A stretch of 64,000 nt of DNA from Acidobacteriaceae bacterium (lineage in GTDB: Bacteria; Acidobacteriota; Terriglobia; Terriglobales; Acidobacteriaceae). A model generated the notes under the pieces. That model was not told the DNA's origin. It did no database searches and saw only the letters and a program-made list of their open reading frames with translations. The position numbers and the translations under genes are program-made. Below, one piece after another: positions 16,622 to 24,551 of the stretch (positions within the stretch are counted from its first letter, which is position 1; the number at the start of each line of letters is the position of its first letter). The DNA lies in NCBI GenBank assembly GCA_030041515.1, contig JASHNS010000031.1:36792-100791 (forward strand), given 5' to 3'.

Positions 16622-17122
16622 ATGTCCCAACTGTCTGCCTCCTCAGTACCACCGCTGAGTAGTCCCAAACGGGCAGCCAAGCCTGCGCCGGTGCTGGTGC
16701 CGCCTGCGAAGCCCGCCCCAGAACAGCCGCGCGAACTGGACATTATCGGGCCGCGGAAGCTGATCCGGCCGCATTTGCCGGAGGGAGCGCAGCGAGCGCG
16801 GCGCTTCTCGCGGCACGACGAGCCAGCCCTGGTTTCGCACGGGAACGCCCTCCCGACAGCGACGGTGCACGACAGCTCCCATGCCGAGTCATTTTATTTC
16901 CAGAAGCAGGTGCAGGCGCGGACCCCGATGGTCTTCGTGCTCGAAGACGGCGAGCGGATCGAGGGATGCATCGAGTGGTACGACCGGCACGCGATCAAGG
17001 TGCGGTGCTCTGCGCCGTCGACTCAACGGCTGAAGGGGCCGCGCGGGAACGAGGGCGGAACGCGGATGATGATCTATAAATCCAGCATCAAGTACCTGCA
17101 TAAGACGGGGGAGAATTTGTGA
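16622..17122 (+). CDS. Hfq-like RNA-binding protein with N-terminal extension
   Basis: This is a 166-residue protein. Residues 1-90 are Pro/Ala/Arg-rich and probably disordered. Residues about 91-161 resemble an Hfq/Sm fold: FYFQKQVQARTPMVFVLEDG corresponds to the N-terminal helix and first strand, ERIEGCIEWYDRHAIKVR to the Sm1 segment, and IYKSSIKYLHK to the Sm2 YKHAI-type motif. Between them is a polar insertion of about 20 residues (129-148) that canonical Hfq lacks. Hfq is an RNA chaperone that pairs small RNAs with mRNAs; whether this divergent member does so is unknown. The ATG at 16622 follows GGGGAAA. A strong terminator follows the gene. Confidence 0.75.
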   Translation: MSQLSASSVPPLSSPKRAAKPAPVLVPPAKPAPEQPRELDIIGPRKLIRPHLPEGAQRARRFSRHDEPALVSHGNALPTATVHDSSHAESFYFQKQVQARTPMVFVLEDGERIEGCIEWYDRHAIKVRCSAPSTQRLKGPRGNEGGTRMMIYKSSIKYLHKTGENL

Positions 17123-17157
17123 GGCAGGGTATAGGGGATGGGGTTTAGGGTATAGAC
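17123..17157. repeat. 7-bp-period array after the Hfq-like gene
   Basis: Five heptamers (GGCAGGG, TATAGGG, GATGGGG, TTTAGGG, TATAGAC) start immediately after the TGA at 17120-17122 and lead into the terminator stem. Confidence 0.7.
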
Positions 17158-17186
17158 GGCGTGGCCTGGGAGCCACGCCGTTTTCC
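17157..17186 (+). terminator. Rho-independent terminator of the Hfq-like gene
   Basis: A perfect 9-bp stem (17157-17165 with 17172-17180, CGGCGTGGC/GCCACGCCG) has a 6-base loop and is followed by TTTT. It lies 35 bases after the stop codon. Confidence 0.9.
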
Positions 17187-17200
17187 ATTGAGGGCAGCTT

Positions 17201-17235
17201 TTACGGTCTACGGTCTACGAGTTACGGTCTATCGC
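17201..17235. repeat. 7-bp-period array supplying the XRE-gene stop codon
   Basis: Heptamers TTACGGT, CTACGGT, CTACGAG, TTACGGT and CTATCGC cover 17201-17235. The TAG stop of the minus-strand XRE gene (17229-17231) is within the last unit. Confidence 0.7.
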
Positions 17236-17444
17236 TTGCCGCCGGGGTCGTACTGAAAGCACTGGTCGAAGGGGACACCGAGCGCCAGAGCGACTTTGAA
17301 GGCGGTCTCGAGCGACGGCGAGTACTTGTCCTGCTCCATGGCGATGACCGTCTGGCGCGTGACGCCGACCTGGTCGGCGAGTTCCTGCTGCGTCATTTGT
17401 CTGGCTGCCCGCAGTTCCCGAATGCGATTGCGGATGGCGGACAT
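17229..17444 (-). CDS. XRE-family transcriptional regulator, 71 residues
   Basis: This compact protein is essentially one helix-turn-helix domain (about residues 6-62): [39 protein letters not shown], then helices ending in GVPFDQCF. It resembles the YgzD/YozG-type short regulators often paired with a membrane protein. The ATG at 17444 shares one base with the stop of the upstream membrane-protein gene (TGATG), so expression is coupled. Two palindromes in the operon promoter are its likely autoregulatory operators. Confidence 0.92.
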   Translation of the reverse strand: MSAIRNRIRELRAARQMTQQELADQVGVTRQTVIAMEQDKYSPSLETAFKVALALGVPFDQCFQYDPGGKR

Positions 17445-17866
17445 CACAGCCCCCTTTTGTAAGCGACGATCTGCGCCACGGTCTTGGTGATGTCGGCGAT
17501 CACTACCATGCCAAAGAAGACGTTGAGGAAGTGCAGCGCGACCCAGGGATTGTGGATCGGAAACCGGCCCATCACCGCGTGAACCCAGAGCAGGCCGAGG
17601 CCAAGGACCATCAGCGACACCAGCATCAGGTAGCCGGCGCGATAACCGCGCAGCTCGATGAGGCGGTCGCGCTCATCCGTGGTGCGGTTGCGCGTGGCGG
17701 CGGCGATGATGGACTGCAGGACGATCTGCAGCACGATGATCGCGACGATCATGCCGGCGACTTTGTTGACTGAGTTCTGGCGGTGCAGGAAGAAGTAGGG
17801 GCCGTAGACGACCAGCTCGGCAACGAGCGACGCATAGAGGGACTTTTCGCGATAGGACAGGGACAT
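17444..17866 (-). CDS. Four-helix membrane protein paired with XRE regulator
   Basis: This 140-residue protein has four predicted transmembrane helices at about residues 10-28, 37-60, 78-98 and 107-125, and a charged loop ([22 protein letters not shown]) between helices 2 and 3. The RTTDERDxLIExRGYRxxY signature matches small membrane proteins (DUF2178-like) encoded beside short XRE regulators in many bacteria. The ATG at 17866 has GGAG upstream. A longer frame to 17932 would run through the operator. The function of the pair is not known; a stress or regulatory role is inferred. Confidence 0.75.
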   Translation of the reverse strand: MSLSYREKSLYASLVAELVVYGPYFFLHRQNSVNKVAGMIVAIIVLQIVLQSIIAAATRNRTTDERDRLIELRGYRAGYLMLVSLMVLGLGLLWVHAVMGRFPIHNPWVALHFLNVFFGMVVIADITKTVAQIVAYKRGL

Positions 17867-17880
17867 GTGGCTGGCTCCGG

Positions 17881-17898
17881 TGTCAAATTTATTTGACA
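17881..17898. promoter_or_regulatory. Palindromic operator 1 of the XRE operon
   Basis: A perfect 18-bp inverted repeat (TGTCAAAT, TT, ATTTGACA) lies between the -10 element and the first gene, roughly over +1 to +17 of the predicted transcript. It is nearly identical to operator 2, which is centred 46 bp away. Confidence 0.75.
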
Positions 17899-17903
17899 TC
17901 AGG

Positions 17904-17944
17904 AGCGTAGCGCGGGTTGGGGCGGATGTCAAATATTTTTGACA
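17904..17944 (-). promoter_or_regulatory. Promoter with palindromic operator 2 over the -35
   Basis: On the minus strand TTGACA (17932-17927), a 17-base spacer and TACGCT (17909-17904) form a good sigma-70 promoter for the membrane protein/XRE operon. The -35 is one arm of an 18-bp inverted repeat at 17927-17944 with 7-bp arms TGTCAAA/TTTGACA. A repressor bound here would block polymerase. Confidence 0.75.
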
Positions 17945-17953
17945 ATCCGGCTT

Positions 17954-19039
17954 TCACCGCGGCCGGGCGGCTTTGCGGAGGCGATCGCGGAGAGCGGCGC
18001 CGATTCCGTGCTCGGGCGGCATGGGGCAGACGATGACGGTTGCGCCCTGGTCGTCGAGCCAGCGCAGGCCCGCGAAGAGGCGGCGGGCGAGCTGATCGAG
18101 GTCGTCCCAGTTGCCCCAGTGAAAGATGCGCGCGTTGGCAGCGCCCGGAGGGAATCCCTCCGGGAGAAGCAGGCCGACAGTGTCGCCGGATTCTTCGAGG
18201 CCGCGGGACGTGGCCGCGAGAACAACCTGCAGCGCGGGACCTTCACCTTCCACCAGGACCAGGCGGGCGCGCGGCGCGTAGTGGCGGATGCCGAGGCCGG
18301 GAGCAACGGCACCGTGCTCTGCATCTGGCTTTGGTTCGGCATCGGCGTTGAGCTGCGTGACTTCTCCGTAAACGACCGCGCGGATTTGATCGAGGGTAAT
18401 GACGCCGGGGCGGAAGATGGTGCAGCCGTCGTCGCGCACTTCGAGGACGGTGGACTCGACGCCGTGCGTGGTGGGGCCGGCGTCGAGGATGGCGTCGATG
18501 CGGCCGTCGAGGTCCTGAGCAACGTGGTCGGCGGTGGTGGCGCTGGTGCGGCCGAACCGGTTGGCGCTGGGCGCGGCGACCGGGATGCCGGCTTCGCGCA
18601 GGAGGGCCAGCGCGACGGGATGCGCCGGCATGCGCACGCCGACGAGCGCGCGTCCGGCGGTCACGCTTTCGGGAATTCCAGAGTGTTTGGGCAGCAGGAG
18701 GGTGAGCGGGCCAGGCCAGAAGGCGGCCATCAGGGCGCGGGCGTTCTCTGAAACCGTCGCTGCGGTGCGGGCGAGAGGAACCGTGGCCGCAACGCGATCG
18801 AGGAGAGCGAGGTCGCCGATGTGGACGATGATGGGGTCCCAGCCGGGGCGCTCCTTGGCGGCGAAGATTTTGGCGACGGCGTCAGCCGAGAGGGCGTTGG
18901 CGCCGAGGCCGTAGACGGTTTCCGTGGGAAAGGCGACGGTGCCTCCGCGGCGGAGGATGTCGGCGGCCTGGGCGATGGCCTGACGAGAAGCGGGGCTGTC
19001 GAGATGGGCGGGATCGACGGAGAGACGGAGGGTCTGCAT
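17954..19039 (-). CDS. L-threonylcarbamoyladenylate synthase, Sua5 type
   Basis: This 361-residue protein has the YrdC domain (about 15-205: GGTVAFPTETVYGLGANA, KERPGWDPIIVHI, FWPGPLTLLL, PSANRFG with the usual basic and Gly-rich nucleotide-binding elements). The C-terminal Sua5 domain spans about 245-355. It makes threonylcarbamoyl-AMP from threonine, bicarbonate and ATP, the first step of t6A37 tRNA modification. TsaE, another t6A component, is encoded at 62453-62935. The two-domain Sua5 form, rather than the short TsaC form, is clear from length. Confidence 0.94.
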   Translation of the reverse strand: MQTLRLSVDPAHLDSPASRQAIAQAADILRRGGTVAFPTETVYGLGANALSADAVAKIFAAKERPGWDPIIVHIGDLALLDRVAATVPLARTAATVSENARALMAAFWPGPLTLLLPKHSGIPESVTAGRALVGVRMPAHPVALALLREAGIPVAAPSANRFGRTSATTADHVAQDLDGRIDAILDAGPTTHGVESTVLEVRDDGCTIFRPGVITLDQIRAVVYGEVTQLNADAEPKPDAEHGAVAPGLGIRHYAPRARLVLVEGEGPALQVVLAATSRGLEESGDTVGLLLPEGFPPGAANARIFHWGNWDDLDQLARRLFAGLRWLDDQGATVIVCPMPPEHGIGAALRDRLRKAARPR

Positions 19040-19156
19040 TCGTCCCTATGGTACGGAGCGGGGAGCGAGGGGGCAAAGCCCGCGATGGCGAGGTATTGGC
19101 CTCCCGCATCTGCCGAAATCGGGCAGACGTGGGCACCCAACAGGTCCTGCAGCTCC

Positions 19157-19191
19157 CACACCCTATCCCCTATCCCCTGTACCCTGCTTCT
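19157..19191. repeat. 7-bp-period array directly before the CYTH gene start
   Basis: Heptamers CACACCC, TATCCCC, TATCCCC, TGTACCC and TGCTTCT end exactly one base before the ATG at 19192. The gene therefore has no Shine-Dalgarno-like sequence in the expected window. Confidence 0.7.
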
Positions 19192-19767
19192 ATGAGCAGC
19201 AGAGAGATCGAGGTGAAGTTCCGCGTGGAGGATGCGGCGGCGCTGCAGGAGCGGCTGGCCGGGGCGGGGTTTCGCGAGGAGACGCCGCGCACCTTCGAGC
19301 GGAATGTGCTGTACGACACGGCGGATCGGCGGCTGCGCAGCCAGCAGTCCATCCTGCGGGTGCGGAAATATGGGGAGAAGTGGGTGGTGACGCACAAGTG
19401 CCTGCCTCGCGACAACGATCCGGGAGCGCGGCATAAGCATCGCGAGGAAACCGAGACGGCGGTCGCGGACGGCGAGGCGATTGGGCAGATTTTCGAGCAG
19501 CTCGGGTATGCGCCGGCGTTCGTGTATGAGAAGTGGCGCAGCGAGTACGCGGACGGGACGGGTCACTGCGTGGTGGACGAGACGCCGATCGGCATTTATG
19601 CCGAGCTGGAGGGTCCGCCGGAGTGGATTGACGCGACGGGGAGACGGCTGGGGGTGGATCCGTCGCAGTTCATGACGCTAAGTTACGGGCGTTTGTTCGA
19701 GCAATGGCAGCGGAAAACGGGAAGTTCGGCTAAAAACCTCACCTTCGAAGAGATTGGGGGCCGGTAA
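19192..19767 (+). CDS. CYTH-domain phosphohydrolase/class IV adenylate cyclase-like protein
   Basis: The 191-residue protein starts with the EIEVKFRV signature (ExExK) of the CYTH superfamily. It continues with the paired acidic/basic residues of the triphosphate tunnel (LYDTADRRL...[46 protein letters not shown]). Members include class IV adenylate cyclases, thiamine triphosphatases and inorganic triphosphatases; substrate specificity cannot be read from sequence. The ATG at 19192 follows a heptamer array immediately. It may share a transcript with the chemoreceptor gene downstream. Confidence 0.88.
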   Translation: MSSREIEVKFRVEDAAALQERLAGAGFREETPRTFERNVLYDTADRRLRSQQSILRVRKYGEKWVVTHKCLPRDNDPGARHKHREETETAVADGEAIGQIFEQLGYAPAFVYEKWRSEYADGTGHCVVDETPIGIYAELEGPPEWIDATGRRLGVDPSQFMTLSYGRLFEQWQRKTGSSAKNLTFEEIGGR

Positions 19768-19849
19768 ACCCTGGCCGATTTCATCCGATAACTATCTCGA
19801 GCTGTCCATGCCATGGCGTGTCGCGGGGCAACAGGGCTCGAGGTCGGCA

Positions 19850-21598
19850 ATGGATTCATCGTGGGTCTTCGCGCGGTTGCCGTTCCGCCAGAAACTGCGT
19901 CTGGTGGGAGCGATGGTGCTGGCTGGTACGCTGCTGGGCTCACTGCTGGCGACTCTGGAGATGCGGCGCGCAAACCAGCTGTGCACGGGCGTGACGGAGC
20001 GCTCGATTCCGGCGGTGGAAGCGCTGCGCGATCTGCGCCTGGGCGCGATGGGGGCCAACAGCGCGCTGCAGTCGTGGCTGCTGTTCGGGAGCGATCCGGG
20101 GGCTTCTGCGCGCTACCGGGCCCAGTTCGAGCAGAGCGAAGAGATTGGGCAGACGGCGCTGGCGGAAATCGCGCTGGAGGGCGAGACGCGGAACAGTCCG
20201 GATGGGACTGAGGGGGTGACCCGCGTTTCGGAGGAGTGGCAGGCGCTGGATCGAGCGGAGCGACAGGTGCTGGCGACCGGTCGGCAACACGGGAATGGGA
20301 CGGGCGCGCGGGCCCGCGACCTCGTGGAGGGGGAAGTCGCCGATCGTTACGAGCGGCTGAACGCGCGGCTGGGCCGGAGCATCGGGGAGGAGACGCGGCT
20401 GCGCGACCGGAGCCTGGCGGAGGAACTCCGCGTGAGCCGGCTGCAGGCGCTTTTTATGTGGACGGGGATTGTGCTCGGTGCGCTGCTGGGCGGGACGCTG
20501 GCGGAACTTACCGCGCGGCGGGTGGCGGGCTCGCTGCGGCGCGTAGCCGAGCGGGCGCATGCCATTGCGGATGGGGATCTGACGGGGGAGACGATCCACC
20601 TCGAGTCCGATGACGAACTCGGCACGCTGGCGGAGTCCGTGAACCGCATGCAGCAAAACCTGAAGGACATGGCAGGCGCGGTGATGGAGACCGCGGCGAC
20701 GGTGCATCGCGATGCGGGAGAGCTGGCGCGGGTGGGAGCTGCGTCGTTTCAGAGGACTCGGGAGCAATCGCAGCAGACACACCAGGCGGCGACGGCGATG
20801 CAGGAAATGTCGATCTCGATTGCCGAGGTTTCGAGCCACGCGCAGAACGCTGCGGACCAGGCAGGACAGGCGGCAGCGATTGCGCGGGAGGGCGGAGCGA
20901 TTGTGGAGGAGATGCTGGCGGGAATGCACACCATCTCCGAGTCGGTGACGCAATCGGCGGATACCGTGGAGCGGCTGGGCAAGGAATCGGAACAGATTAT
21001 CCGCATCGTGAACGTGATCGAGGAGATTGCGCAGAAGACGAATCTGCTGGCGCTGAATGCGGCCATTGAGGCGGCGCGGGCCGGCGAACAGGGGCGAGGC
21101 TTCTCGGTAGTGGCCGGAGAAGTACGGCGGCTGGCGGAGTCGACGCGCGACGCCACCAGCGAGATCGCGCAGATGGTCGAAGGAATCCGGAACCACACGC
21201 AGGCCGCCGTAGACGCGATGAATTCCGGAACCGAGCGGGTGAGCCGGGGCATGGAAATCACGGGGCGCGCCGGAGAATCGCTGAAGCGGATCATCGCGGC
21301 GGCGGATCAGGTGGATTCGATGATCGCGCAGATAGCGACGGCGTCGACGGAGCAGTCGGTGGCGGCGCAGCAGTCGAGCCAGAACCTGGAAGTGATCAAT
21401 CGGCTGGGCGAGGAGCATGAGTCGGCGATTCCGGTTACTCGTGGACTTCTGGAGTCGGTGGAGCGGGGAGCGCAGCAGCTTCAGGAGCATATCGCCCATT
21501 TCCGGATCGGGGAAACAGGCAAGGGGCAACAGGGAGCGGGCAACAGAGAACCTGCTGGCCACCGCGGATTCAGCGCCGGCTACGAAGTTTCCTCATGA
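19850..21598 (+). CDS. Methyl-accepting chemotaxis protein
   Basis: This protein of about 582 residues has a transmembrane helix at about 18-40, a four-helix-bundle periplasmic sensor region (about 45-195), a second transmembrane helix (about 200-225), a HAMP domain (about 225-280) and a cytoplasmic signalling domain. The hairpin tip is well conserved ([40 protein letters not shown]). The ATG at 19850 has GAGG at the right spacing; an ATG at 19808 is possible. No other che gene is nearby. The last 15-25 residues ([14 protein letters not shown]) are encoded by a 7-bp tandem repeat array. Confidence 0.93.
   Translation: MDSSWVFARLPFRQKLRLVGAMVLAGTLLGSLLATLEMRRANQLCTGVTERSIPAVEALRDLRLGAMGANSALQSWLLFGSDPGASARYRAQFEQSEEIGQTALAEIALEGETRNSPDGTEGVTRVSEEWQALDRAERQVLATGRQHGNGTGARARDLVEGEVADRYERLNARLGRSIGEETRLRDRSLAEELRVSRLQALFMWTGIVLGALLGGTLAELTARRVAGSLRRVAERAHAIADGDLTGETIHLESDDELGTLAESVNRMQQNLKDMAGAVMETAATVHRDAGELARVGAASFQRTREQSQQTHQAATAMQEMSISIAEVSSHAQNAADQAGQAAAIAREGGAIVEEMLAGMHTISESVTQSADTVERLGKESEQIIRIVNVIEEIAQKTNLLALNAAIEAARAGEQGRGFSVVAGEVRRLAESTRDATSEIAQMVEGIRNHTQAAVDAMNSGTERVSRGMEITGRAGESLKRIIAAADQVDSMIAQIATASTEQSVAAQQSSQNLEVINRLGEEHESAIPVTRGLLESVERGAQQLQEHIAHFRIGETGKGQQGAGNREPAGHRGFSAGYEVSS
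21512..21560. repeat. 7-bp-period array inside the 3' end of the chemoreceptor gene
   Basis: Heptamers GAAACAG, GCAAGGG, GCAACAG, GGAGCGG, GCAACAG, AGAACCT and GCTGGCC run through the coding sequence. They encode the Gly/Gln/Asn-rich tail of the receptor. Confidence 0.7.
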
Positions 21599-21635
21599 GG
21601 GCGACCGGGATATTTTCCGCGTCGCCTGAAGACGC

Positions 21636-21677
21636 CGGTTCCTGATCGTCTCAATTCCCTGTTTCCTGCTTCTACAT
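21636..21677. repeat. 7-bp-period array supplying the MscS stop codon
   Basis: Heptamers CGGTTCC, TGATCGT, CTCAATT, CCCTGTT, TCCTGCT and TCTACAT span 21636-21677. The TAG stop of the minus-strand MscS gene (21672-21674) lies in the last unit. Confidence 0.6.
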
Positions 21678-22658
21678 CCCTTCGCCGGAGAAGGGATTGA
21701 CCTCATTCGCGGGGATCGCGGTGGGATCCACTTTGGCGGCGCTTTCTTCGCCGTCAGCGGCGGCGGGCGCAAGATGGCTGCGGTTGTAGACGCGGAGCGG
21801 ATCGCCGGGGAGCATGTGGTGCTCTTCGAGCGCGATGCGGATGCGCCGCTGGGTTTCGCGCATCGCGGCCCACTGCTGATTGGCTTTCGTCTTCAGCTGC
21901 AGAAGATAGATCACCTGCGAACCCTTGAGCTGGTCGACGCCCAGCAGCACCGGATCGCCCAGAAAGACATCGCTGTATTTCGGATCGTTGCGAACGGATG
22001 CGGCGACGTCCGTGAGCAGGTCCATGACCTGATCGGGATGGGCGGAGAAATCGACGGCGACATGGATGTTCGCGACGGAGAAATCGCGGGTGAGGTTGGC
22101 GACGGTGGTGATCTGCGAATTGGGCACGACGTAGAGGGTGCCGTCGGAGTCGCGGACCTGGGTGCGGCGGAGGGTCATGGCCTCAACCGTGCCGGCGACC
22201 CCGGCCACGCGCACTGAATCGCCCACGTTGTACTGGTCTTCAATCAGGATGAGGAAGCCATTGAAGCAGTCCTTGACGATGTTCTGCGCGGCGAGGCCAA
22301 TGGCGACGCCGGCGACACCCGCACTGGTGAGCAGCGGCCCCAAATTCAGCCCGAGGATGGGGAGGATTTCGAGAATGGCCAGGAAGATGATGATGCCGAC
22401 GCCGGTATTGCGAATCACGGCGGCCAGCGTGCGCACCTGGGCCAGGTGCGCCGGTGTGCTGGACTGGCGCTCGGCAATGCGCAGGATGTGATGGCTGATG
22501 AGCCGGAGCAGCCAGAGGAGCAGCCAGGCAATCAGGGCGACGGCGATGATTTTGGGAAGCTTCTCGTGCAGGAAATCCTGGAAATCGGTGACGTACTTGT
22601 CGCCGAGAACTTCAAAAAATCCAGGTCCGGCACGGAGTCCAATCAGAGCGTTCAGCAT
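21672..22658 (-). CDS. MscS-family mechanosensitive channel
   Basis: This 328-residue protein has an N-terminal hydrophobic helix (about 37-57) and further helices at about 80-105 and 110-135. The pore helix TM3 region carries GVAGVAIGLAAQNIVKDCFNGFLILIEDQ. The cytoplasmic beta domain follows (YNVGDSVRVAGVAGTVEAMTLRRTQVRDSDGTLYVVPNSQI). This is the MscS core with few extra helices. It releases solutes on hypo-osmotic shock. Two other MscS-type genes are in the window. It is monocistronic. Confidence 0.93.
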   Translation of the reverse strand: MLNALIGLRAGPGFFEVLGDKYVTDFQDFLHEKLPKIIAVALIAWLLLWLLRLISHHILRIAERQSSTPAHLAQVRTLAAVIRNTGVGIIIFLAILEILPILGLNLGPLLTSAGVAGVAIGLAAQNIVKDCFNGFLILIEDQYNVGDSVRVAGVAGTVEAMTLRRTQVRDSDGTLYVVPNSQITTVANLTRDFSVANIHVAVDFSAHPDQVMDLLTDVAASVRNDPKYSDVFLGDPVLLGVDQLKGSQVIYLLQLKTKANQQWAAMRETQRRIRIALEEHHMLPGDPLRVYNRSHLAPAAADGEESAAKVDPTAIPANEVNPFSGEGM

Positions 22659-22813
22659 GGTTGATCTCAGGATAGACGGAGGGGAGGAGGATGGAGTGGG
22701 CGGCGTGGCCCCGAGAGGGGAACAGGCAGAACTATAATGCCGCCATCCAAAAACTCGGAAGGCCGCGGCGTTGACAGGTCCGCCCCGCTTTCCGGGTCAT
22801 CAGGAGGGGTTTC

Positions 22814-23191
22814 ATGCATCGTTTGATCTGCAAAGGTCAGTTTTTCTGGATTTTGCTGCTGGCCGGCGCATGCGCGGCGATTCCGGCGCATGCGCAGCAG
22901 GCAACGCCGCCCCAGGAGGTGCCGAACGCCCAGCAGTTTCCTCCGCCCATGGGGCCGCCGCCCGACAAGAGCGAGCAACAGGTGCTGCGGAAGATGGCGC
23001 AGGAGCGCAACGTCAATCGGCAGGAGGAGATTGTTGCCGACACGAATAAGCTGCTGGCGCTGGCAAAGAAACTGCGCGACGAGGTAGCGAAGAGCAACAA
23101 GGACCAGCTTTCGCTCTCCGTGGTGGATACGGCGAATCAGATCGAGAAGCTGGCGAAGACCGTGAAGGAGCGGATGCGGGACGGGACGTAG
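22814..23191 (+). CDS. Secreted coiled-coil protein, function unknown
   Basis: The 125-residue protein has a signal peptide (MHRLICKGQFFWILLLAG, Ala-rich, cleavage after AHAQQ). It then has a Pro/Gln-rich linker and a charged helical region (about 55-125) with heptad-like spacing (RQEEIVADTNKLLALAKKLRDEVAK). No family name is certain; similar small periplasmic proteins are common in this phylum. It is convergent with the SpoIIE gene, seven bases apart. Confidence 0.65.
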   Translation: MHRLICKGQFFWILLLAGACAAIPAHAQQATPPQEVPNAQQFPPPMGPPPDKSEQQVLRKMAQERNVNRQEEIVADTNKLLALAKKLRDEVAKSNKDQLSLSVVDTANQIEKLAKTVKERMRDGT

Positions 23192-23197
23192 ACAGCG

Positions 23198-24430
23198 TCA
23201 GGATGTGGATGTAGCCGCGGCCTCCGTGAGCACCGCGAAATCGAGGGACGACGGGGCGGATCGGCGGATGAGGAGGAGCGTCTGGTCATCGGTCTGGGGA
23301 CCGAAGCTGCGAGCTTTGGAGAGAATTTCCTGGGCGACCGAGGACAGCGGCTTACCGGCGCAGGCCGTCAGGGTGTCCTCGAGGCGTGCCTGGCCAAATT
23401 CCTCTCCGTCTTGGCCGCACACCTCCAGGATGCCGTCGGTGGCGACCAGCAGAACGTCGCCCACGGCGAATTGCATCGCTCGGCCAGAAAAACCGGCCTG
23501 GGGCAGAAGTCCCAGGGGAAACTGCTGTTCCTGTACCGTCTCGAGCTCGTTGCCACGCAGCCTTCTGTGAAAAATCGGCGGGCTGGCGGCCATCGCGTAC
23601 CAGACGCGGCCGTCGGCATTCAGGCGAAACGCGGTGAGCGTGGCGTACATCTGCGGTTCTTTCACAGCAGGCAGAACGCGGTTGAGCTTGTCGAGAAGCA
23701 GCGGCAGCGACGTCTCCGGCGGCCCCGGTTCCAGCAGAACGGTGCGGGCCGCGGTCTTGAGCATGCCCATCAGGATGCCTGCGGAGAGGCCGTGCCCGGC
23801 GATGTCAGCCACGTAGGCGACCACGTCGCCGCCAGGCAGAGCGACGACATCCACCAGATCGCCGCCGACCTTTTCGCTGGGCTCGGAGAGGCCGAAAATC
23901 TCAAATCCGGCAGCTTCGAGCGTGATGGGCGGGACCAGGGTTTTCTGGATGCCGTGCGCCAGAGCCAGTTCGCTCTTGATACGCATGGTAGCGCGGTTCT
24001 CCGCGGAGAAGAAAGAAACGAAGAGGGCGTAGGAGGTGATCACCGCCAAAAGAGTGCCCGTTCCGGCAAAGCGGACGCCGTCCGCCGCGGAAGGACTGGA
24101 GAGCGCGAACGCATGCACCATCCAGAGCGTCGCCCATGTGAGCGCGGGGCCCATCGCGAACTGGAGTGCGACGAGGACAACCATGAACGGCCAGGGCAGG
24201 TAATTCAGAAAGAGCAGAAAGAGCACGGCATTCAGGCCGGTCACCACGCCGACCAGGATCACCGTGGCGTACGGCATCGATCCCATCCTCAGCAGATCAT
24301 TGAAGGGGCCGATGACCGAGAAGATGAGGAAGACCGCGGACGCGAAGATCCACAACCGCTTCCACGGAATCTCGCGAAAACCCTGCCAGTGCCGAGGCCA
24401 CTGGTACCAGGCTCGGGCGTGAGCTGCCAT
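23198..24430 (-). CDS. Membrane-anchored SpoIIE/PP2C-type phosphatase
   Basis: This 410-residue protein has an N-terminal membrane domain with about four helices (27-45, 55-75, 82-105 and 122-142). It is followed by a helical linker and a SpoIIE phosphatase domain (about 175-390). PP2C metal motifs are visible: KVGGDLVDVVAL, VVAYVADIAGHGLSAGILM, VLLVATDGILEV and TDDQTLLLI. Such proteins dephosphorylate anti-sigma-factor antagonists in partner-switching pathways. No STAS or anti-sigma kinase gene is adjacent, so its target is elsewhere. Confidence 0.92.
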   Translation of the reverse strand: MAAHARAWYQWPRHWQGFREIPWKRLWIFASAVFLIFSVIGPFNDLLRMGSMPYATVILVGVVTGLNAVLFLLFLNYLPWPFMVVLVALQFAMGPALTWATLWMVHAFALSSPSAADGVRFAGTGTLLAVITSYALFVSFFSAENRATMRIKSELALAHGIQKTLVPPITLEAAGFEIFGLSEPSEKVGGDLVDVVALPGGDVVAYVADIAGHGLSAGILMGMLKTAARTVLLEPGPPETSLPLLLDKLNRVLPAVKEPQMYATLTAFRLNADGRVWYAMAASPPIFHRRLRGNELETVQEQQFPLGLLPQAGFSGRAMQFAVGDVLLVATDGILEVCGQDGEEFGQARLEDTLTACAGKPLSSVAQEILSKARSFGPQTDDQTLLLIRRSAPSSLDFAVLTEAAATSTS

Positions 24431-24503
24431 AGGCTGCCAACATATCAGCCACTGGCGGCAATGTACACACGGAAGGAGCGCAGCGGCTCAGGCTGCGTGG
24501 CGC

Positions 24504-24544
24504 CCCACCCTGTCGCCAAACGCGCGAAAAGGGTGGGCACCCGC
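24504..24544. repeat. Inverted repeat with GGGCACCCGC motif
   Basis: CCCACCCT (24504-24511) pairs with AGGGTGGG (24530-24537) around an 18-base loop, and the motif GGGCACCCGC follows. The same motif occurs twice at 15078-15129. It lies between the LolA-like gene and the SpoIIE gene and has no T-run. Confidence 0.5.
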
Positions 24545-24551
24545 ATGGCAT

